NCBI GenBank assembly: GCA_026169045.1 | Contig: JAPFDH010000129.1 | Location: forward strand, 1-64,000 | DNA from: Lachnospiraceae bacterium | GTDB taxonomy: Bacteria > Bacillota > Clostridia > Lachnospirales > Lachnospiraceae | Reading direction: 5' to 3' | Length of the DNA stretch: 64,000 bases | In this document: one piece after another, positions 25,350-36,800 of the stretch | How positions within the stretch are numbered: position 1 is the first letter of the stretch | Layout of the letters: every line of letters begins with the position of its first letter | Position numbers and translations under genes: made by a program | The notes under the pieces: generated by a model | What the model was told of the DNA's origin: nothing | The model's database searches: none | The model's input: the letters and a program-made list of their open reading frames with translations, nothing else

Positions 25350-26828
25350 ATGGCGAGACAGATAGTGGAAGTGATGACAGCGATATTACATTGGATTTTG
25401 GACAATCTTTATATTATCAATATTGTGTTTGCCATAGCGGTGGTTTTTTTTCAGAGAAAATCTCCAAAAGAAGTGTGGGCCTGGCTGCTTTTAATGTATT
25501 TTATCCCCATCGTAGGTTTTATCCTGTATATGGTAGTTAATCAGGATATGTATAAGCGGCATATGTTCCAGATCAAGGAGATTGAGGACAAGTTAAATGC
25601 TTCCATAAGAAAACTGGAAGAACGAATTCAAAAAGAAAAGCGAAAGCTGCTTCCGGATGAGCTGAAAGAATATGCGAATTTGGTACATTATAATATGGAT
25701 ACAACAGGAAGCGTCTATTCCGATGATAATACAGTGGAAATCTATACAGACGGCAATGCAAAATTTGACCGTTTAATTGAAGAAATCGATAAAGCGGAGA
25801 AATTTATTCATATTGAATATTATATTATCAAAAAAGATGAACTGTTTGCCCGGATCAGAGAACATTTGATTGAAAAGGTGAAACAGGGAGTGGAAGTTCG
25901 CATTTTATATGATAGTATGGGATGCAGGACGATGTGGAAAAAGGACTGGAAAGAACTGAACCGTTATGGGATCAAAACAGGAGATTTTTTCCCGGCAGCA
26001 TTAAAATGGCTGCATGTCAGAATCAATTACCGCAATCATAGAAAAATTGTGGTTATTGATAATAAAGTCGGTTTTGTGGGCGGTTTCAATGTGGGGAGAG
26101 AGTATATTTCTTTGGATCCTAAATTTGGCTATTGGAGAGATACTCATCTCATACTGCATGGTAGCAGTGTTGCAGATTTGGAAATGCGGTTTGCCTTAGA
26201 CTGGAATTATGCTACGAAAGAAAACTTATTTTTGAATGGAGAAAAATATTTCGCAAAGAATGAAAGTGTGAGTCAGGGTAATAAAGGAATGCAGATTATT
26301 ACCAGCGGACCGGATTCCAAGTATCCTCAGATCCGTGATACGTATTTGAGTATGATGCATAAGGCGAGAAAACGCATTTATATTCAGACACCCTACTTTA
26401 TTCCGGATGAGCCTATTTTGACGGCGTTGAAGTTTGCGGCCAGAGCAGGTATTGACGTGCGTCTGATGATTCCGTGTAAACCGGACCATCCGTTTGTTTA
26501 CTGGGCGACGTACTCCTATATGGGAGAATTGCTGGAGGCTGGAGCGAAATGTTATACCTATGAAAATGGATTTATTCATGCCAAGGGAATCACTGTCGAT
26601 GGAAAAGTAACCTGTTACGGAACCGCGAATATGGATATTCGAAGCTTTGCGTTGAATTTTGAAGTGAATGCAGTAATTTATGATATGGAAACAGCCAGAG
26701 ACATGGAACAGATTTTTGAGAAGGATATGGAACATTGCAAAGAAGTTACCTGGAATGAATACAGTCATAGAAATCTTTGGGTTCGTATAAAAGAACAAGT
26801 CTCACGTTTGCTGTCGCCTATCATGTAA
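25350..26828 (+). CDS. cls: Cardiolipin synthase
   Basis: A 492-residue membrane enzyme of the phospholipase D superfamily that condenses two phosphatidylglycerols into cardiolipin and glycerol. Two N-terminal transmembrane helices (about residues 17-33 and 43-62) are followed by two HKD catalytic motifs: HRKIVVID (around 231) and HAKGITVD (around 410), each with downstream GG/GTAN motifs (VGGFNVGREY, YGTANMDIRS). Length is normal for Firmicutes. It starts about 160 bp from the divergent tRNA. The Zn-phospholipase-like gene follows after 51 bp, so the two may be co-transcribed for lipid metabolism. Confidence 0.92.
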   Translation: MARQIVEVMTAILHWILDNLYIINIVFAIAVVFFQRKSPKEVWAWLLLMYFIPIVGFILYMVVNQDMYKRHMFQIKEIEDKLNASIRKLEERIQKEKRKLLPDELKEYANLVHYNMDTTGSVYSDDNTVEIYTDGNAKFDRLIEEIDKAEKFIHIEYYIIKKDELFARIREHLIEKVKQGVEVRILYDSMGCRTMWKKDWKELNRYGIKTGDFFPAALKWLHVRINYRNHRKIVVIDNKVGFVGGFNVGREYISLDPKFGYWRDTHLILHGSSVADLEMRFALDWNYATKENLFLNGEKYFAKNESVSQGNKGMQIITSGPDSKYPQIRDTYLSMMHKARKRIYIQTPYFIPDEPILTALKFAARAGIDVRLMIPCKPDHPFVYWATYSYMGELLEAGAKCYTYENGFIHAKGITVDGKVTCYGTANMDIRSFALNFEVNAVIYDMETARDMEQIFEKDMEHCKEVTWNEYSHRNLWVRIKEQVSRLLSPIM

Positions 26829-26879
26829 GAAATATCTTTGCATGTGGAAAATGGTTCTGAAAATAAAGGAGGCGTGACT

Positions 26880-27878
26880 ATGCCTGGGTTTATGACACAT
26901 TATATTCTGGGGATAAAGCTGTATCAGGAAATACCGGAAAATACATTGAAAGAAAGTATTCATAGTCATAAAAATTTGTTTCGGTTAGGACTGCAGGGAC
27001 CAGATTTTTTATTTGTGCATCCGAGAGCGGCCATAGGAAAAAAGGGAAAACACATCGGTTCCAGAATTCATGAAGAACAGGTTAATGAATTCTTCCGGAT
27101 GATGTTATACCAGGCGGAAGAAGAACAAAATTCTTTAAAAAAGGAAATGGCAATTGCATATATCAGTGGCTTTGTCTGCCATTATATTTTTGATTCTACC
27201 ATGCATCCATATATTTATGATACAGCCGGTTTTGATCCTTATGAGCCCAATTCCAGTGCTGTGAGCGGTGCGCATGCCCATCTGGAAACATTATTGGATA
27301 CCTGGTTGATTCAATATTATAAAGGAAGAAAAAGTTTTAAAGTGAGAAAAGCAGCCATTGTCGTTCAGCTGTCTCTAAAAGAAGCCAATTTTCTGATTCG
27401 CTTTCTTTCAGACAGCATTAACCGTACCTATTACCGTGGGGGTGAGGAAAAATATGGAACGACGGAAAAATTTGTAAAGAATGCTCTGATTTTGTATCGC
27501 ATTACGTGTGATCTGTTTCACGATACGACGGGGAGAAAACGGAAAATATTGGAAGGTGTGGAGCGTTACACCTGGAAATATCCGCTGGTATCGTCACTGA
27601 TCTATCCGGGAAGGGAACCGGATAAAGATGAAATAATGAACTTAAGTCACAGAGAGTGGTCTAATCCTTGGGACAGATCGGTGGTATCTACGGAATCACT
27701 GTTTGATCTGTATAAAAAATCGAATGATCTGGGAAGAAAAATTTTTGCAGCTTTTGAGGAATATTTGGAACCTTTTTATGAGGGGAAATGCTTGGATAAA
27801 GAGAGAGAAAAATTGCTGGAGACCATTGGGGACCGATCCTATCATTCCGGATTGAAGTGTGAACCACCCCAGGAATGA
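26880..27878 (+). CDS. Zinc-dependent phospholipase C-like protein
   Basis: A 332-residue protein of the zinc-dependent phospholipase C family (PF00882-like). The N terminus MPGFMTHYILG, then LQGPDFLF, SRIHEEQVNEFF and AYISGFVCHYIFDSTMHPY supply the conserved His/Asp zinc ligands, and HAHLETLLD is a further metal motif. There is no signal peptide, unlike secreted phospholipases C, so this cytoplasmic form likely has another phosphoester or an internal lipid as substrate. The ATG at 26880 is chosen for AAAGGAGG just upstream. It follows cls closely. Confidence 0.78.
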   Translation: MPGFMTHYILGIKLYQEIPENTLKESIHSHKNLFRLGLQGPDFLFVHPRAAIGKKGKHIGSRIHEEQVNEFFRMMLYQAEEEQNSLKKEMAIAYISGFVCHYIFDSTMHPYIYDTAGFDPYEPNSSAVSGAHAHLETLLDTWLIQYYKGRKSFKVRKAAIVVQLSLKEANFLIRFLSDSINRTYYRGGEEKYGTTEKFVKNALILYRITCDLFHDTTGRKRKILEGVERYTWKYPLVSSLIYPGREPDKDEIMNLSHREWSNPWDRSVVSTESLFDLYKKSNDLGRKIFAAFEEYLEPFYEGKCLDKEREKLLETIGDRSYHSGLKCEPPQE

Positions 27879-27899
27879 CAGCATGGTAAGAGGTTTGGA

Positions 27900-28217
27900 A
27901 TGGAAGAAAAAAAAAGAGAGAAAAAAGAAAACGAGATCTGGAATAAAGCCGGATCTCTTGGCTGCCATCTGGTAGTGGGATGGATGATGGCAAATGTTAT
28001 TTTTGTGGTGATTTTTGCCGGAGACTGGATGAAACTGGAATATGTAAATCAGGTTCCCATGCTTCCGTTTTTGCTGTTGATGGCTGTGATATCGGTACTT
28101 TCCTGGTTTGCGGAGAGAAAAATTGGTGTGAAAAAATACGATGGAAAGGGAAAAGCATTGCTTGCTGTTTCCGTATATTTGATGGTGACCTCCGTTATGG
28201 GACTGGTCGGTATGTGA
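27900..28217 (+). CDS. Small multi-span membrane protein
   Basis: A 105-residue protein of unknown function. A very charged N terminus (MEEKKREKKENE) precedes three hydrophobic segments at about residues 22-42, 52-68 and 83-103. Only a weak purine site precedes the ATG. It lies 21 bp after the phospholipase-like gene and 33 bp before the DUF2079 gene, so it is probably part of that transcript. No family is recognised. Confidence 0.6.
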   Translation: MEEKKREKKENEIWNKAGSLGCHLVVGWMMANVIFVVIFAGDWMKLEYVNQVPMLPFLLLMAVISVLSWFAERKIGVKKYDGKGKALLAVSVYLMVTSVMGLVGM

Positions 28218-28250
28218 GAAAAAAGGAAATGACAGGAGAAATTGGAAAAA

Positions 28251-29693
28251 ATGATATTACAGAAATTACAGTGGAAACACGTGAAAATAATAGTTGCCCT
28301 GATTACGGGATTATGGCTGGCCTTTGTGATAGGAGGAACCGTTTGCCGTTATCTGTTAAATTGGTCATCAACATTTGATTTCGGAATTTTTTCACAGATG
28401 TATTATTATATGAAAGAAACATTTCTTCCCATGACGACATGTGAGAGAGATGGGTTACTGTCCCATTTTGCTGTGCATATGTCTCCTGCCTATTATTTGT
28501 TTTTGCCGATATACTGGCTTTTTCCCAGTCAGATTACTCTGTTTGTTATCCAGGCGGGAGTGATTGCGGCGGGAGTAATTCCCTGTTATCTGATTGCCAA
28601 AGAGAAAGGGCTGCCTCCCTATGCGGTATTAGGCTTTTGCAGTATCTATTGTATGTATCCGGCATTGATCGGAGGAGCATTTTATGATTTTCATGAAAAT
28701 GCCATGTTGCCTTTTTTTATCCTGTGGAGTTTGTATTTTATGCAGAGGAAAAAATTCGGGGCAATGTATGTGTTTTTGATTGCAACTGCGCTTGTGAAAG
28801 AGGACGCTCCGGTTTATGTGGCGTGTATTGGCCTTTTTTTGTTTTTTCATGAAAGAGAATATAAACATGGGCTGATTTCTTTTTTTGGAGCTCTTCTCTA
28901 TTTTGTATGTGTTTTGAGCTGGATGAAAAATCATGGAAATGGAGTTATGATAGGAAGATATGATAATATAATGCCCAATGAAGAATTGGGACTGATCAGT
29001 ATCTTTCAGGTAATATTGGTGAACCCTGTTTATCTTATTCTGGAAATGTTTAATATGGAAGAAAAAATTATTTTCTTTTTCCAGATGATACTTCCTCTTT
29101 TATTTTTGCCGTTTATGACAAAAAATATATGGCGTTTTATTTTGATGATACCATTTATACTTTGGAATATGATTCCCGATTACCAGTATCAGCATTCCAT
29201 CTATTTTCAATATATTTTTGGATCGTCTGCCATGTTATTTTATCTGGCCATTTTGAATTATAAAGATCTTTCCGGCTGGTGTTTAAAACAAAAAATATGG
29301 AAAATCCGAAAGGCGGCTCCTTTCTTACTGATTTGCGCCATGGCAGTCACACTGATCTTCAATCTGGAGACCGTTTCGCAGAAAAGCAGCTATATCAGAC
29401 GATATATAAACCAAAAAGAAGAAGTTCGTGTGGTAAATGCTGTTTTAGATGAAATTCCTCAGGAAGCATCGGTGCAGGCGTCTACGTTCTATGTACCGCG
29501 TCTTTCCATGCGGGATGTTATCTATCGGATTGACGGAGATGAGCTGGGGCAGTTTGAAACGGATTATGTGGTGATTGACTTGCGTGATGGGGTGGAAGAA
29601 GATCCTATTCATCAGATTGCGGTCTTTGAGAAAGCCGGATATCAGAAGATTGAGTACATAGAAGATAAAATTGCGGTATTAGAAAAAACATGA
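28251..29693 (+). CDS. DUF2079-family polytopic membrane protein
   Basis: A protein of about 480 residues with roughly ten hydrophobic helices. The segment TFDFGIFSQMYYYM, then HFAVHMSPAYYLFLPIYWLFP, FYDFHENAML and ALVKEDAPVYVACIGLFLF match DUF2079 proteins, which resemble GT-C glycosyltransferases; the Asp of FDFG and the KED motif correspond to conserved positions there. The soluble tail (residues 385-480) is a small alpha/beta domain, EIPQEASVQASTFYVPRLS onward. ATG 28251 is preferred to TTG 28242. The substrate is unknown; a polyprenyl-linked sugar is a possibility by analogy. Confidence 0.72.
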   Translation: MILQKLQWKHVKIIVALITGLWLAFVIGGTVCRYLLNWSSTFDFGIFSQMYYYMKETFLPMTTCERDGLLSHFAVHMSPAYYLFLPIYWLFPSQITLFVIQAGVIAAGVIPCYLIAKEKGLPPYAVLGFCSIYCMYPALIGGAFYDFHENAMLPFFILWSLYFMQRKKFGAMYVFLIATALVKEDAPVYVACIGLFLFFHEREYKHGLISFFGALLYFVCVLSWMKNHGNGVMIGRYDNIMPNEELGLISIFQVILVNPVYLILEMFNMEEKIIFFFQMILPLLFLPFMTKNIWRFILMIPFILWNMIPDYQYQHSIYFQYIFGSSAMLFYLAILNYKDLSGWCLKQKIWKIRKAAPFLLICAMAVTLIFNLETVSQKSSYIRRYINQKEEVRVVNAVLDEIPQEASVQASTFYVPRLSMRDVIYRIDGDELGQFETDYVVIDLRDGVEEDPIHQIAVFEKAGYQKIEYIEDKIAVLEKT

Positions 29694-29743
29694 AATGATT
29701 GATTGGAAAATGTCAGGTTGCAGGGGAATTCTGTAATCTGGCA

Positions 29744-29814
29744 TTTTATTTACGTGTAGCCAACAAGCTGTGCGCAGATGCCAGCATACGCATACGGCGA
29801 CTGTCCGCGAACAT
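29744..29814 (+). repeat. Dispersed intergenic repeat, copy 1
   Basis: About 71 bp that recur in inverted orientation at 45369-45440 with roughly 80 per cent identity. The last 25 bp (29790-29814) are identical in both, including CATACGGCGACTGTCCGCGA. The centre can fold by pairing GCTGTGCGC with GCATACGGC; differences from copy 2 are mostly wobble-compatible. It lies in the 313-bp gap 29694-30006, which otherwise holds the rpoB promoter and leader hairpin. Confidence 0.75.
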
Positions 29815-29885
29815 TGCTTTTCAGGAAGATTATGAAGAATCATGGCAGGGAAAGGAATAGGATGTGAAAAAATGGAAAAAAATGA

Positions 29886-29914
29886 TTGACAAATTGAATT
29901 TCCTGTGATACGAT
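29886..29914 (+). promoter_or_regulatory. Promoter of rpoB-rpoC
   Basis: TTGACA (29886-29891), a 17-bp spacer and TACGAT (29909-29914). Confidence 0.85.
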
Positions 29915-29936
29915 GATACATGCACTATTGTGGCAG

Positions 29937-29963
29937 AATGGGCGTTTTTGCGCGCATTTTTAT
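29937..29963 (+). promoter_or_regulatory. Terminator-like hairpin in the rpoB leader
   Basis: AATGGGCG - TTTTTG - CGCGCATT (29937-29958) forms an 8-bp stem with one mismatch and runs into TTTAT. It lies between the promoter and the rpoB ATG, so it may attenuate the operon. Confidence 0.5.
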
Positions 29964-30006
29964 CTGATAGACTGTAATAAATAGAAAAAACAGGGGTGAA
30001 ACGTCA

Positions 30007-33000
30007 ATGGAAAAAAGCAGAATCCGACCAGTGAAATCAGGCAAAAGCATGCGTATGAGCTTTGGCAGATCCAAAGAAGTTCTGCAGATGCCGAATCTGA
30101 TTGAAATCCAGAAAGACTCCTATCAGTGGTTCCTTAAAGAAGGGTTAAAGGAAGTATTTGAAGATATTTCCCCAATCGCTGATTTCAGCGGACATCTAAG
30201 TTTGGAATTCGGTAATTTTAGGCTTTGCAAGGATGAGATAAAATATACAATCGAAGAATGCAAAGAGCGCGATGCGACTTATGCTGCGCCTCTTAAGGTT
30301 ACTGTAAAACTTTATAACAAAGAAAAAGATGAAATCAAAGACCATGAGATTTTCATGGGTGATCTTCCTTTAATGACAGATACCGGTTCGTTTGTAATTA
30401 ACGGTGCGGAGCGTGTTATTGTCAGCCAGTTAGTACGTTCCCCTGGTATTTATTATGGTATCGCTCATGATAAAGTGGGTAAACGTCTGTTCTCCAGTAC
30501 GGTTATCCCAAATCGTGGAGCATGGCTGGAATATGAAACCGATTCCAACGATGTATTTTATGTGCGTGTAGACCGTACACGTAAAGTACCGGTTACCGTG
30601 CTAGTGCGTGCTTTGGGATGGGGAACCAATCAGGAAATTTTAGACTTGTTTGGAGAAGAACCGAAGATTGTAGCCAGCCTGCAGAAAGATACTTCTGATA
30701 ATTATCAGGATGGTTTGTTGGAATTATATAAGAAGATTCGTCCGGGTGAACCATTGTCTGTAGACAGTGCTGCCAGCCTGTTAAACAGTATGTTCTTTGA
30801 TCCGAGACGTTATGATTTGGCTAAAGTAGGCCGCTATAAATTTAATAAGAAACTGCATTTTAAGAGCCGCTTAAATGGTCATGTTCTGGCTGAAGATGTG
30901 GTAAATACCATGACAGGAGAGATCGTTGCTGAGGCAGGTACTGTTTTAAATCGTGAATCAGCGACAGCTATTCAGAATGCTGCAGTTCCTTATGTTATGA
31001 TTCAGGCAGAAGACCGTGTAGTAAAGGTAATGTCCAATATGATGGTGGATGCTTCTGAGTATTTGGATTTTGATCCGGAAGAAGCAGGAATCACGGAACT
31101 TGTTTATTGGCCTGTTTTGAAAGACCTTTTGGCAGAGTATCAGGATGAAGAAGAACTGAAAAATGCAATTCATAAAAATTTGGGAGAATTAATTCCAAAA
31201 CATATTACAAAGGAAGATATTATTGTTTCCATTAACTACTGTCTCCATCTGGAATATGGTATCGGAAATGATGATGATATCGACCATTTGGGCAACAGAC
31301 GTATCCGTGCAGTGGGTGAATTGCTGCAGAATCAGTACCGTATCGGTCTGTCCAGAATGGAACGTGTGGTTCGTGAGCGTATGACAACACAGGATGTGGA
31401 GGGAATTACACCGCAGTCTCTGATTAATATAAAGCCGGTTACAGCGGCAGTGAAAGAATTCTTTGGAAGTTCTCAGTTGTCTCAGTTCATGGATCAGAAT
31501 AACCCGTTGGCAGAATTGACTCATAAGAGACGTCTGTCCGCATTGGGACCTGGTGGTTTGTCCAGAGACCGTGCCGGATTTGAGGTGCGTGACGTTCACT
31601 ATTCCCATTACGGAAGAATGTGTCCGATCGAGACACCAGAAGGTCCAAACATCGGTCTGATCAACTCTCTGGCTACTTATGCCAGAATTAATGAGTATGG
31701 ATTTGTTGAAGCGCCATATCGTAAAGTGGACAAGACAGATCCGAAGAATCCGAGAGTTACCGATGAAGTGGTATATCTGACAGCAGATGAAGAAGATGAT
31801 TTCGTAGTAGCACAGGCGAACGAAGCATTGGATGAAAACGGATATTTCGTACGTAATAATGTATCCGGTCGTTTCCGTGAAGAAACATCGGAATTTGAGA
31901 AAAAGCAGATTGACCTGATGGACGTATCTCCTAAGATGGTATTCTCTGTAGCGACATCCATGATTCCGTTTTTACAGAATGATGATGCGAACCGTGCTCT
32001 GATGGGATCCAACATGCAGCGTCAGGCCGTTCCGTTGATGCTTACAGAAGCACCTGCCATCGGTACCGGTATGGAAGAGAAAACAGCGGTAGACTCCGGT
32101 GTTTGTGTGGTGGCAAAACACAGTGGTGTTGTAGAACGTTCTGCTTCCAATGAGATCATCATTAAGTGTGATGATGGAACAAGAGATGTGTACCACCTGA
32201 CAAAATTTGCAAGAAGCAATCAAAGTAACTGTTATAATCAGAAACCGATTGTATATAAAAATGACCGTGTTGTAGCCGGTGAAGTAATCGCAGATGGTCC
32301 ATCTACCTGTCAGGGCGAATTGGCATTGGGTAAGAACCCTCTGATCGGATTTATGACATGGGAAGGATATAATTACGAGGATGCTGTATTATTAAGTGAA
32401 CGTCTTGTACAGGAAGACGTATATACATCCATTCATATTGAAGAATATGAAGCGGAAGCCAGAGATACGAAACTGGGACCGGAAGAGATTACAAGAGATG
32501 TTCCAGGTGTCGGTGAAGATGCGCTGAAAGATCTGGATGAGCGTGGTATCATCCGTGTCGGTGCAGAAGTACGTGCCGGAGATATTCTGGTCGGAAAAGT
32601 TACTCCAAAGGGTGAAACCGAACTGACAGCAGAAGAACGTCTGCTGCGTGCAATCTTTGGTGAAAAAGCTCGTGAGGTTAGAGATACATCTCTGAAGGTA
32701 CCTCATGGTGCATATGGTATCATTGTGGATGCGAAAGTGTTTACAAGAGCAAACAGTGATGAATTATCACCGGGTGTGAATGAGACCGTCCGTATTTATA
32801 TTGCTCAGAAACGTAAGATTTCCGTTGGAGATAAGATGGCCGGACGTCATGGTAATAAGGGTGTTGTTTCCAGAGTATTACCTGTGGAAGATATGCCATT
32901 CCTTCCAAATGGTCGTCCTCTGGATATCGTACTGAATCCTCTTGGTGTGCCGTCCCGTATGAATATCGGACAGGTATTGGAAATTCACTTGAGTCTTGCT

Positions 33001-33852
33001 GCGAAAGCACTTGGCTTTAATATTGCAACACCGGTATTCGATGGTGCAGATGAAGAGGATATCATGAATACTCTGGAAGTTGCCAACGATTATGTAAATA
33101 CAAGCTGGGAAGAATTCCATGAAAAATATAAAGATGTATTGAAGCCGGAAGTTATGGAATATCTGGGGGATCACTTGGAACACAGAGAACTGTGGAAAGG
33201 TGTACCTTTGCGGAGAGATGGAAAGGTTCGTCTGCGTGACGGCCGTACCGGAGAATATTTCGATAGTCCTGTAACAATCGGACACATGCATTATCTGAAG
33301 CTGCATCATCTGGTAGATGATAAGATTCATGCCCGTTCTACCGGTCCTTATTCTTTGGTAACGCAGCAGCCGTTAGGTGGTAAAGCACAGTTCGGTGGAC
33401 AGAGATTCGGAGAAATGGAAGTTTGGGCTTTGGAAGCATACGGTGCATCCTATACTTTACAGGAAATTATGACTGTGAAGTCAGACGATGTTGTTGGCCG
33501 TGTTAAGACTTACGAAGCAATTATTAAGGGTGAGAATATTCCAGAACCAGGTATTCCGGAATCCTTTAAGGTATTGCTGAAAGAACTTCAGTCTCTTGGA
33601 TTGGATGTAAGAGTATTAAGAGACGACAACACAGAAGTCGAATTGATGGAAAGTGTTGATTATGGCAATACTGATTTCCGTTCTATTATGGAGGGAGATG
33701 ACCGCCATTATAATGAAGACGAATTTGGGGCATATGGATATACAAAACAGGAAGTATCCGATGGAGAATTTGTTAACGTAGAAGAAAGTAATGACGAGCA
33801 GGAAAACTCCATGGATTATGAAGATGATTTTGCCGAAGACATTGATGAATAA
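30007..33852 (+). CDS. rpoB: RNA polymerase beta subunit
   Basis: A 1281-residue beta subunit, part of the RNA polymerase catalytic core. The rifampicin-binding region is wild-type-like ([20 protein letters not shown], then [20 protein letters not shown], around residues 495-530). Other landmarks are [23 protein letters not shown]-equivalent [28 protein letters not shown] and the C-terminal [20 protein letters not shown]. The end is acidic. ATG 30007 follows AGGGGTGAAAC. It is followed 20 bp later by rpoC. Unusually, it does not follow rplL. Confidence 0.98.
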   Translation: MEKSRIRPVKSGKSMRMSFGRSKEVLQMPNLIEIQKDSYQWFLKEGLKEVFEDISPIADFSGHLSLEFGNFRLCKDEIKYTIEECKERDATYAAPLKVTVKLYNKEKDEIKDHEIFMGDLPLMTDTGSFVINGAERVIVSQLVRSPGIYYGIAHDKVGKRLFSSTVIPNRGAWLEYETDSNDVFYVRVDRTRKVPVTVLVRALGWGTNQEILDLFGEEPKIVASLQKDTSDNYQDGLLELYKKIRPGEPLSVDSAASLLNSMFFDPRRYDLAKVGRYKFNKKLHFKSRLNGHVLAEDVVNTMTGEIVAEAGTVLNRESATAIQNAAVPYVMIQAEDRVVKVMSNMMVDASEYLDFDPEEAGITELVYWPVLKDLLAEYQDEEELKNAIHKNLGELIPKHITKEDIIVSINYCLHLEYGIGNDDDIDHLGNRRIRAVGELLQNQYRIGLSRMERVVRERMTTQDVEGITPQSLINIKPVTAAVKEFFGSSQLSQFMDQNNPLAELTHKRRLSALGPGGLSRDRAGFEVRDVHYSHYGRMCPIETPEGPNIGLINSLATYARINEYGFVEAPYRKVDKTDPKNPRVTDEVVYLTADEEDDFVVAQANEALDENGYFVRNNVSGRFREETSEFEKKQIDLMDVSPKMVFSVATSMIPFLQNDDANRALMGSNMQRQAVPLMLTEAPAIGTGMEEKTAVDSGVCVVAKHSGVVERSASNEIIIKCDDGTRDVYHLTKFARSNQSNCYNQKPIVYKNDRVVAGEVIADGPSTCQGELALGKNPLIGFMTWEGYNYEDAVLLSERLVQEDVYTSIHIEEYEAEARDTKLGPEEITRDVPGVGEDALKDLDERGIIRVGAEVRAGDILVGKVTPKGETELTAEERLLRAIFGEKAREVRDTSLKVPHGAYGIIVDAKVFTRANSDELSPGVNETVRIYIAQKRKISVGDKMAGRHGNKGVVSRVLPVEDMPFLPNGRPLDIVLNPLGVPSRMNIGQVLEIHLSLAAKALGFNIATPVFDGADEEDIMNTLEVANDYVNTSWEEFHEKYKDVLKPEVMEYLGDHLEHRELWKGVPLRRDGKVRLRDGRTGEYFDSPVTIGHMHYLKLHHLVDDKIHARSTGPYSLVTQQPLGGKAQFGGQRFGEMEVWALEAYGASYTLQEIMTVKSDDVVGRVKTYEAIIKGENIPEPGIPESFKVLLKELQSLGLDVRVLRDDNTEVELMESVDYGNTDFRSIMEGDDRHYNEDEFGAYGYTKQEVSDGEFVNVEESNDEQENSMDYEDDFAEDIDE

Positions 33853-33872
33853 GATAGAAGGGAGAGCCATAC

Positions 33873-36800
33873 ATGTCTGAAACAAGTAATGAAACCTATC
33901 AGCCAATGAGTTTTGATGCCATAAAGATTGGCTTGGCTTCACCGGAAAAGATCAGAGAATGGTCCCGCGGCGTTGTGACAAAACCGGAAACCATTAACTA
34001 TCGTACCTTGAAGCCAGAAAAAGACGGCTTGTTCTGCGAACGTATTTTTGGACCAAGTAAGGACTGGGAATGCCATTGCGGAAAATATAAGAAGATCCGT
34101 TATAAGGGCGTTATCTGTGATCGTTGTGGTGTGGAAGTTACAAAAGCAAGCGTACGTCGTGAACGTATGGGTCATATTGAACTGGCAGCTCCGGTATCTC
34201 ATATTTGGTATTTTAAGGGGATTCCCAGCCGTATGGGCCTGATTTTGGATATCTCTCCAAGAACATTGGATAAAGTATTATATTTTGCATCCTATATTGT
34301 TTTGGATCCAGGCAAGACAAATTTACAGTATAAGCAGGTACTCTCAGAGAGAGAGTACCGGGATGCTGTAGATGAGTGGGGCAGTGGTACATTCCGTGTG
34401 GGAATGGGAGCAGAAGCGGTGAAAGAACTGCTCCATGATATTGACCTGGAAGCAGATTCTTTGGAACTGCGTACGGCATTAAAAGATGCATCCGGACAGA
34501 AACGTGCAAGAATTATTAAGAGACTGGAAGTGGTAGAAGCTTTCAGAGCTTCTGGCAATAAGCCGGAATGGATGATTATGGATGCAATTCCGGTAATTCC
34601 GCCGGATCTGCGTCCTATGGTTCAGTTGGATGGTGGTCGTTTTGCTACATCTGACCTGAATGATCTGTATAGAAGAATTATTAATAGAAATAACCGTCTG
34701 GCACGTCTTCTGGAGCTGGGAGCGCCGGATATCATTGTTCGAAATGAAAAGCGTATGCTTCAGGAAGCTGTCGATGCGTTAATTGATAACGGAAGAAGAG
34801 GAAGACCGGTAACCGGCCCAGGTAACCGTGCGCTGAAGTCTCTTTCTGATATGCTGAAAGGTAAGCAGGGACGTTTCCGTCAGAACCTGTTGGGAAAACG
34901 TGTTGACTATTCCGGACGTTCTGTTATTGTCGTAGGTCCTGAATTAAAGATTTACCAGTGTGGTTTGCCGAAAGAAATGGCAATTGAGCTGTTCAAGCCA
35001 TTTGTAATGAAAGAACTGGTGGCTAAGGGAATTGCACATAATATAAAGAGTGCCAAAAAGATGGTAGAGCGTTTGCAGACAGAAGTATGGGATGTTCTGG
35101 AAGATGTAATCAAAGAACATCCGGTTATGTTAAACCGTGCTCCTACACTTCACCGTCTGGGAATTCAGGCGTTTGAGCCTATTCTGGTAGAGGGTAAGGC
35201 AATTAAGCTGCATCCATTGGTATGTACTGCATTTAACGCCGATTTCGACGGTGACCAGATGGCGGTTCATCTGCCATTGTCTGAGGAAGCACAGGCAGAG
35301 TGTCGTTTCCTGCTTCTTTCTCCAAACAACCTCTTGAAACCATCTGACGGTGGACCGGTAGCGGTTCCATCCCAGGATATGGTTCTCGGTATTTACTACT
35401 TAACACAGGAGAGACCGGGAGCTATTGGTGAAGGAAAGTTCTTTAAGAGTGTAAATGAAGCGATTTTGGCTTATGAAAATAAAATTATTACCCTGCATTC
35501 CAAGATTACGGTACGTGTGACAAAGAAAATGCCGGATGGAAGCGTCTTAACCGGAAATGTACAGTCCACATTGGGACGTCTTATTTTCAACGAGATTCTT
35601 CCTCAGGATCTGGGATTTGTTGACAGAAGTATTCCTGGAAATGAATTGGTTCCGGAAGTTGACTTCCTTGTAAAGAAGGGAGAATTGAAGAAGATTCTGG
35701 AAAAGGTAATCAATAATCACGGTGCAACAAAGACAGCTGAGGTTTTGGATTCCATTAAAGCGATGGGATATAAGTACTCTACCCGTGCTGCCATGACCGT
35801 ATCCGTATCGGATATGACCGTGCCGCCTGAAAAGCCAGAGATGATTAAGCAGGCGCAGGATACAGTAGACAGAATCGCAAAGAACTTCAAGCGTGGTCTG
35901 ATCACAGACGAAGAACGCTATAAAGAAGTTATTGAAGTATGGAAAAATACAGATGATACCCTTCAGGATAAACTGATGAAGGGACTGGATAAGTATAACA
36001 ACATCTTTATGATGGCAGATTCCGGTGCCCGTGGTTCCAATAAGCAGATTAAGCAGCTGGCAGGTATGCGTGGTTTGATGGCGGATACAACCGGTCATGC
36101 GATCGAACTTCCGATTAAGTCCAATTTCCGTGAAGGTCTGGACGTACTGGAATACTTTATTTCTGCCCATGGTGCCCGTAAAGGTTTGTCCGATACAGCA
36201 CTTCGTACTGCCGACTCCGGTTATATGACCAGACGTCTGGTAGATGTATCACAGGATCTGATTATCCGTGAAGTGGATTGCTGTGAAGGTAAGAGTATTC
36301 CTTATATGGAAGTAAAAGCTTTCATGGACGGAAAAGAAGTAATCGAAGACTTAAAGTCCCGTCTCACAGGAAGATATATTGCCGAAACAATCGTCGATCC
36401 GGATACTGGAGAGGTGGTTATTAAAGAAAATCATATGGTGACGCCGAAACGTGCCGGTAAGATCATGGAAGTTCTGGAAAAACTGGGAAGAGATTCCGTG
36501 AAAATACGTACGATTTTGACTTGCCGTTGTCATATTGGTGTATGTGCTAAGTGTTACGGTTCCAACATGGCTACAGGACAGGCAGTGCAGGTAGGAGAAG
36601 CAGTTGGTATTATTGCTGCTCAGTCTATCGGTGAACCTGGTACACAGCTGACTATGAGAACATTCCATACCGGTGGTGTGGCTGGTGGAGATATTACACA
36701 GGGTCTTCCTCGTGTGGAAGAGCTTTTTGAAGCACGTAAGCCAAAGGGACTTGCAATTATCACAGAAATTCCTGGTATTGCTACCATTAAGGATACAAAG

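Noticed and set aside
6893-29990. Shared leader words ATAGACTGTAA and AAAAACAGG before spoIIID and rpoB
   Set aside because: An 11-mer match is expected by chance many times in 64 kb; the second word is A-rich. Too weak to call a motif.
35547-36170. 207-codon minus-strand frame inside rpoC
   Set aside because: Shadow frame within a highly conserved gene; no ribosome site.
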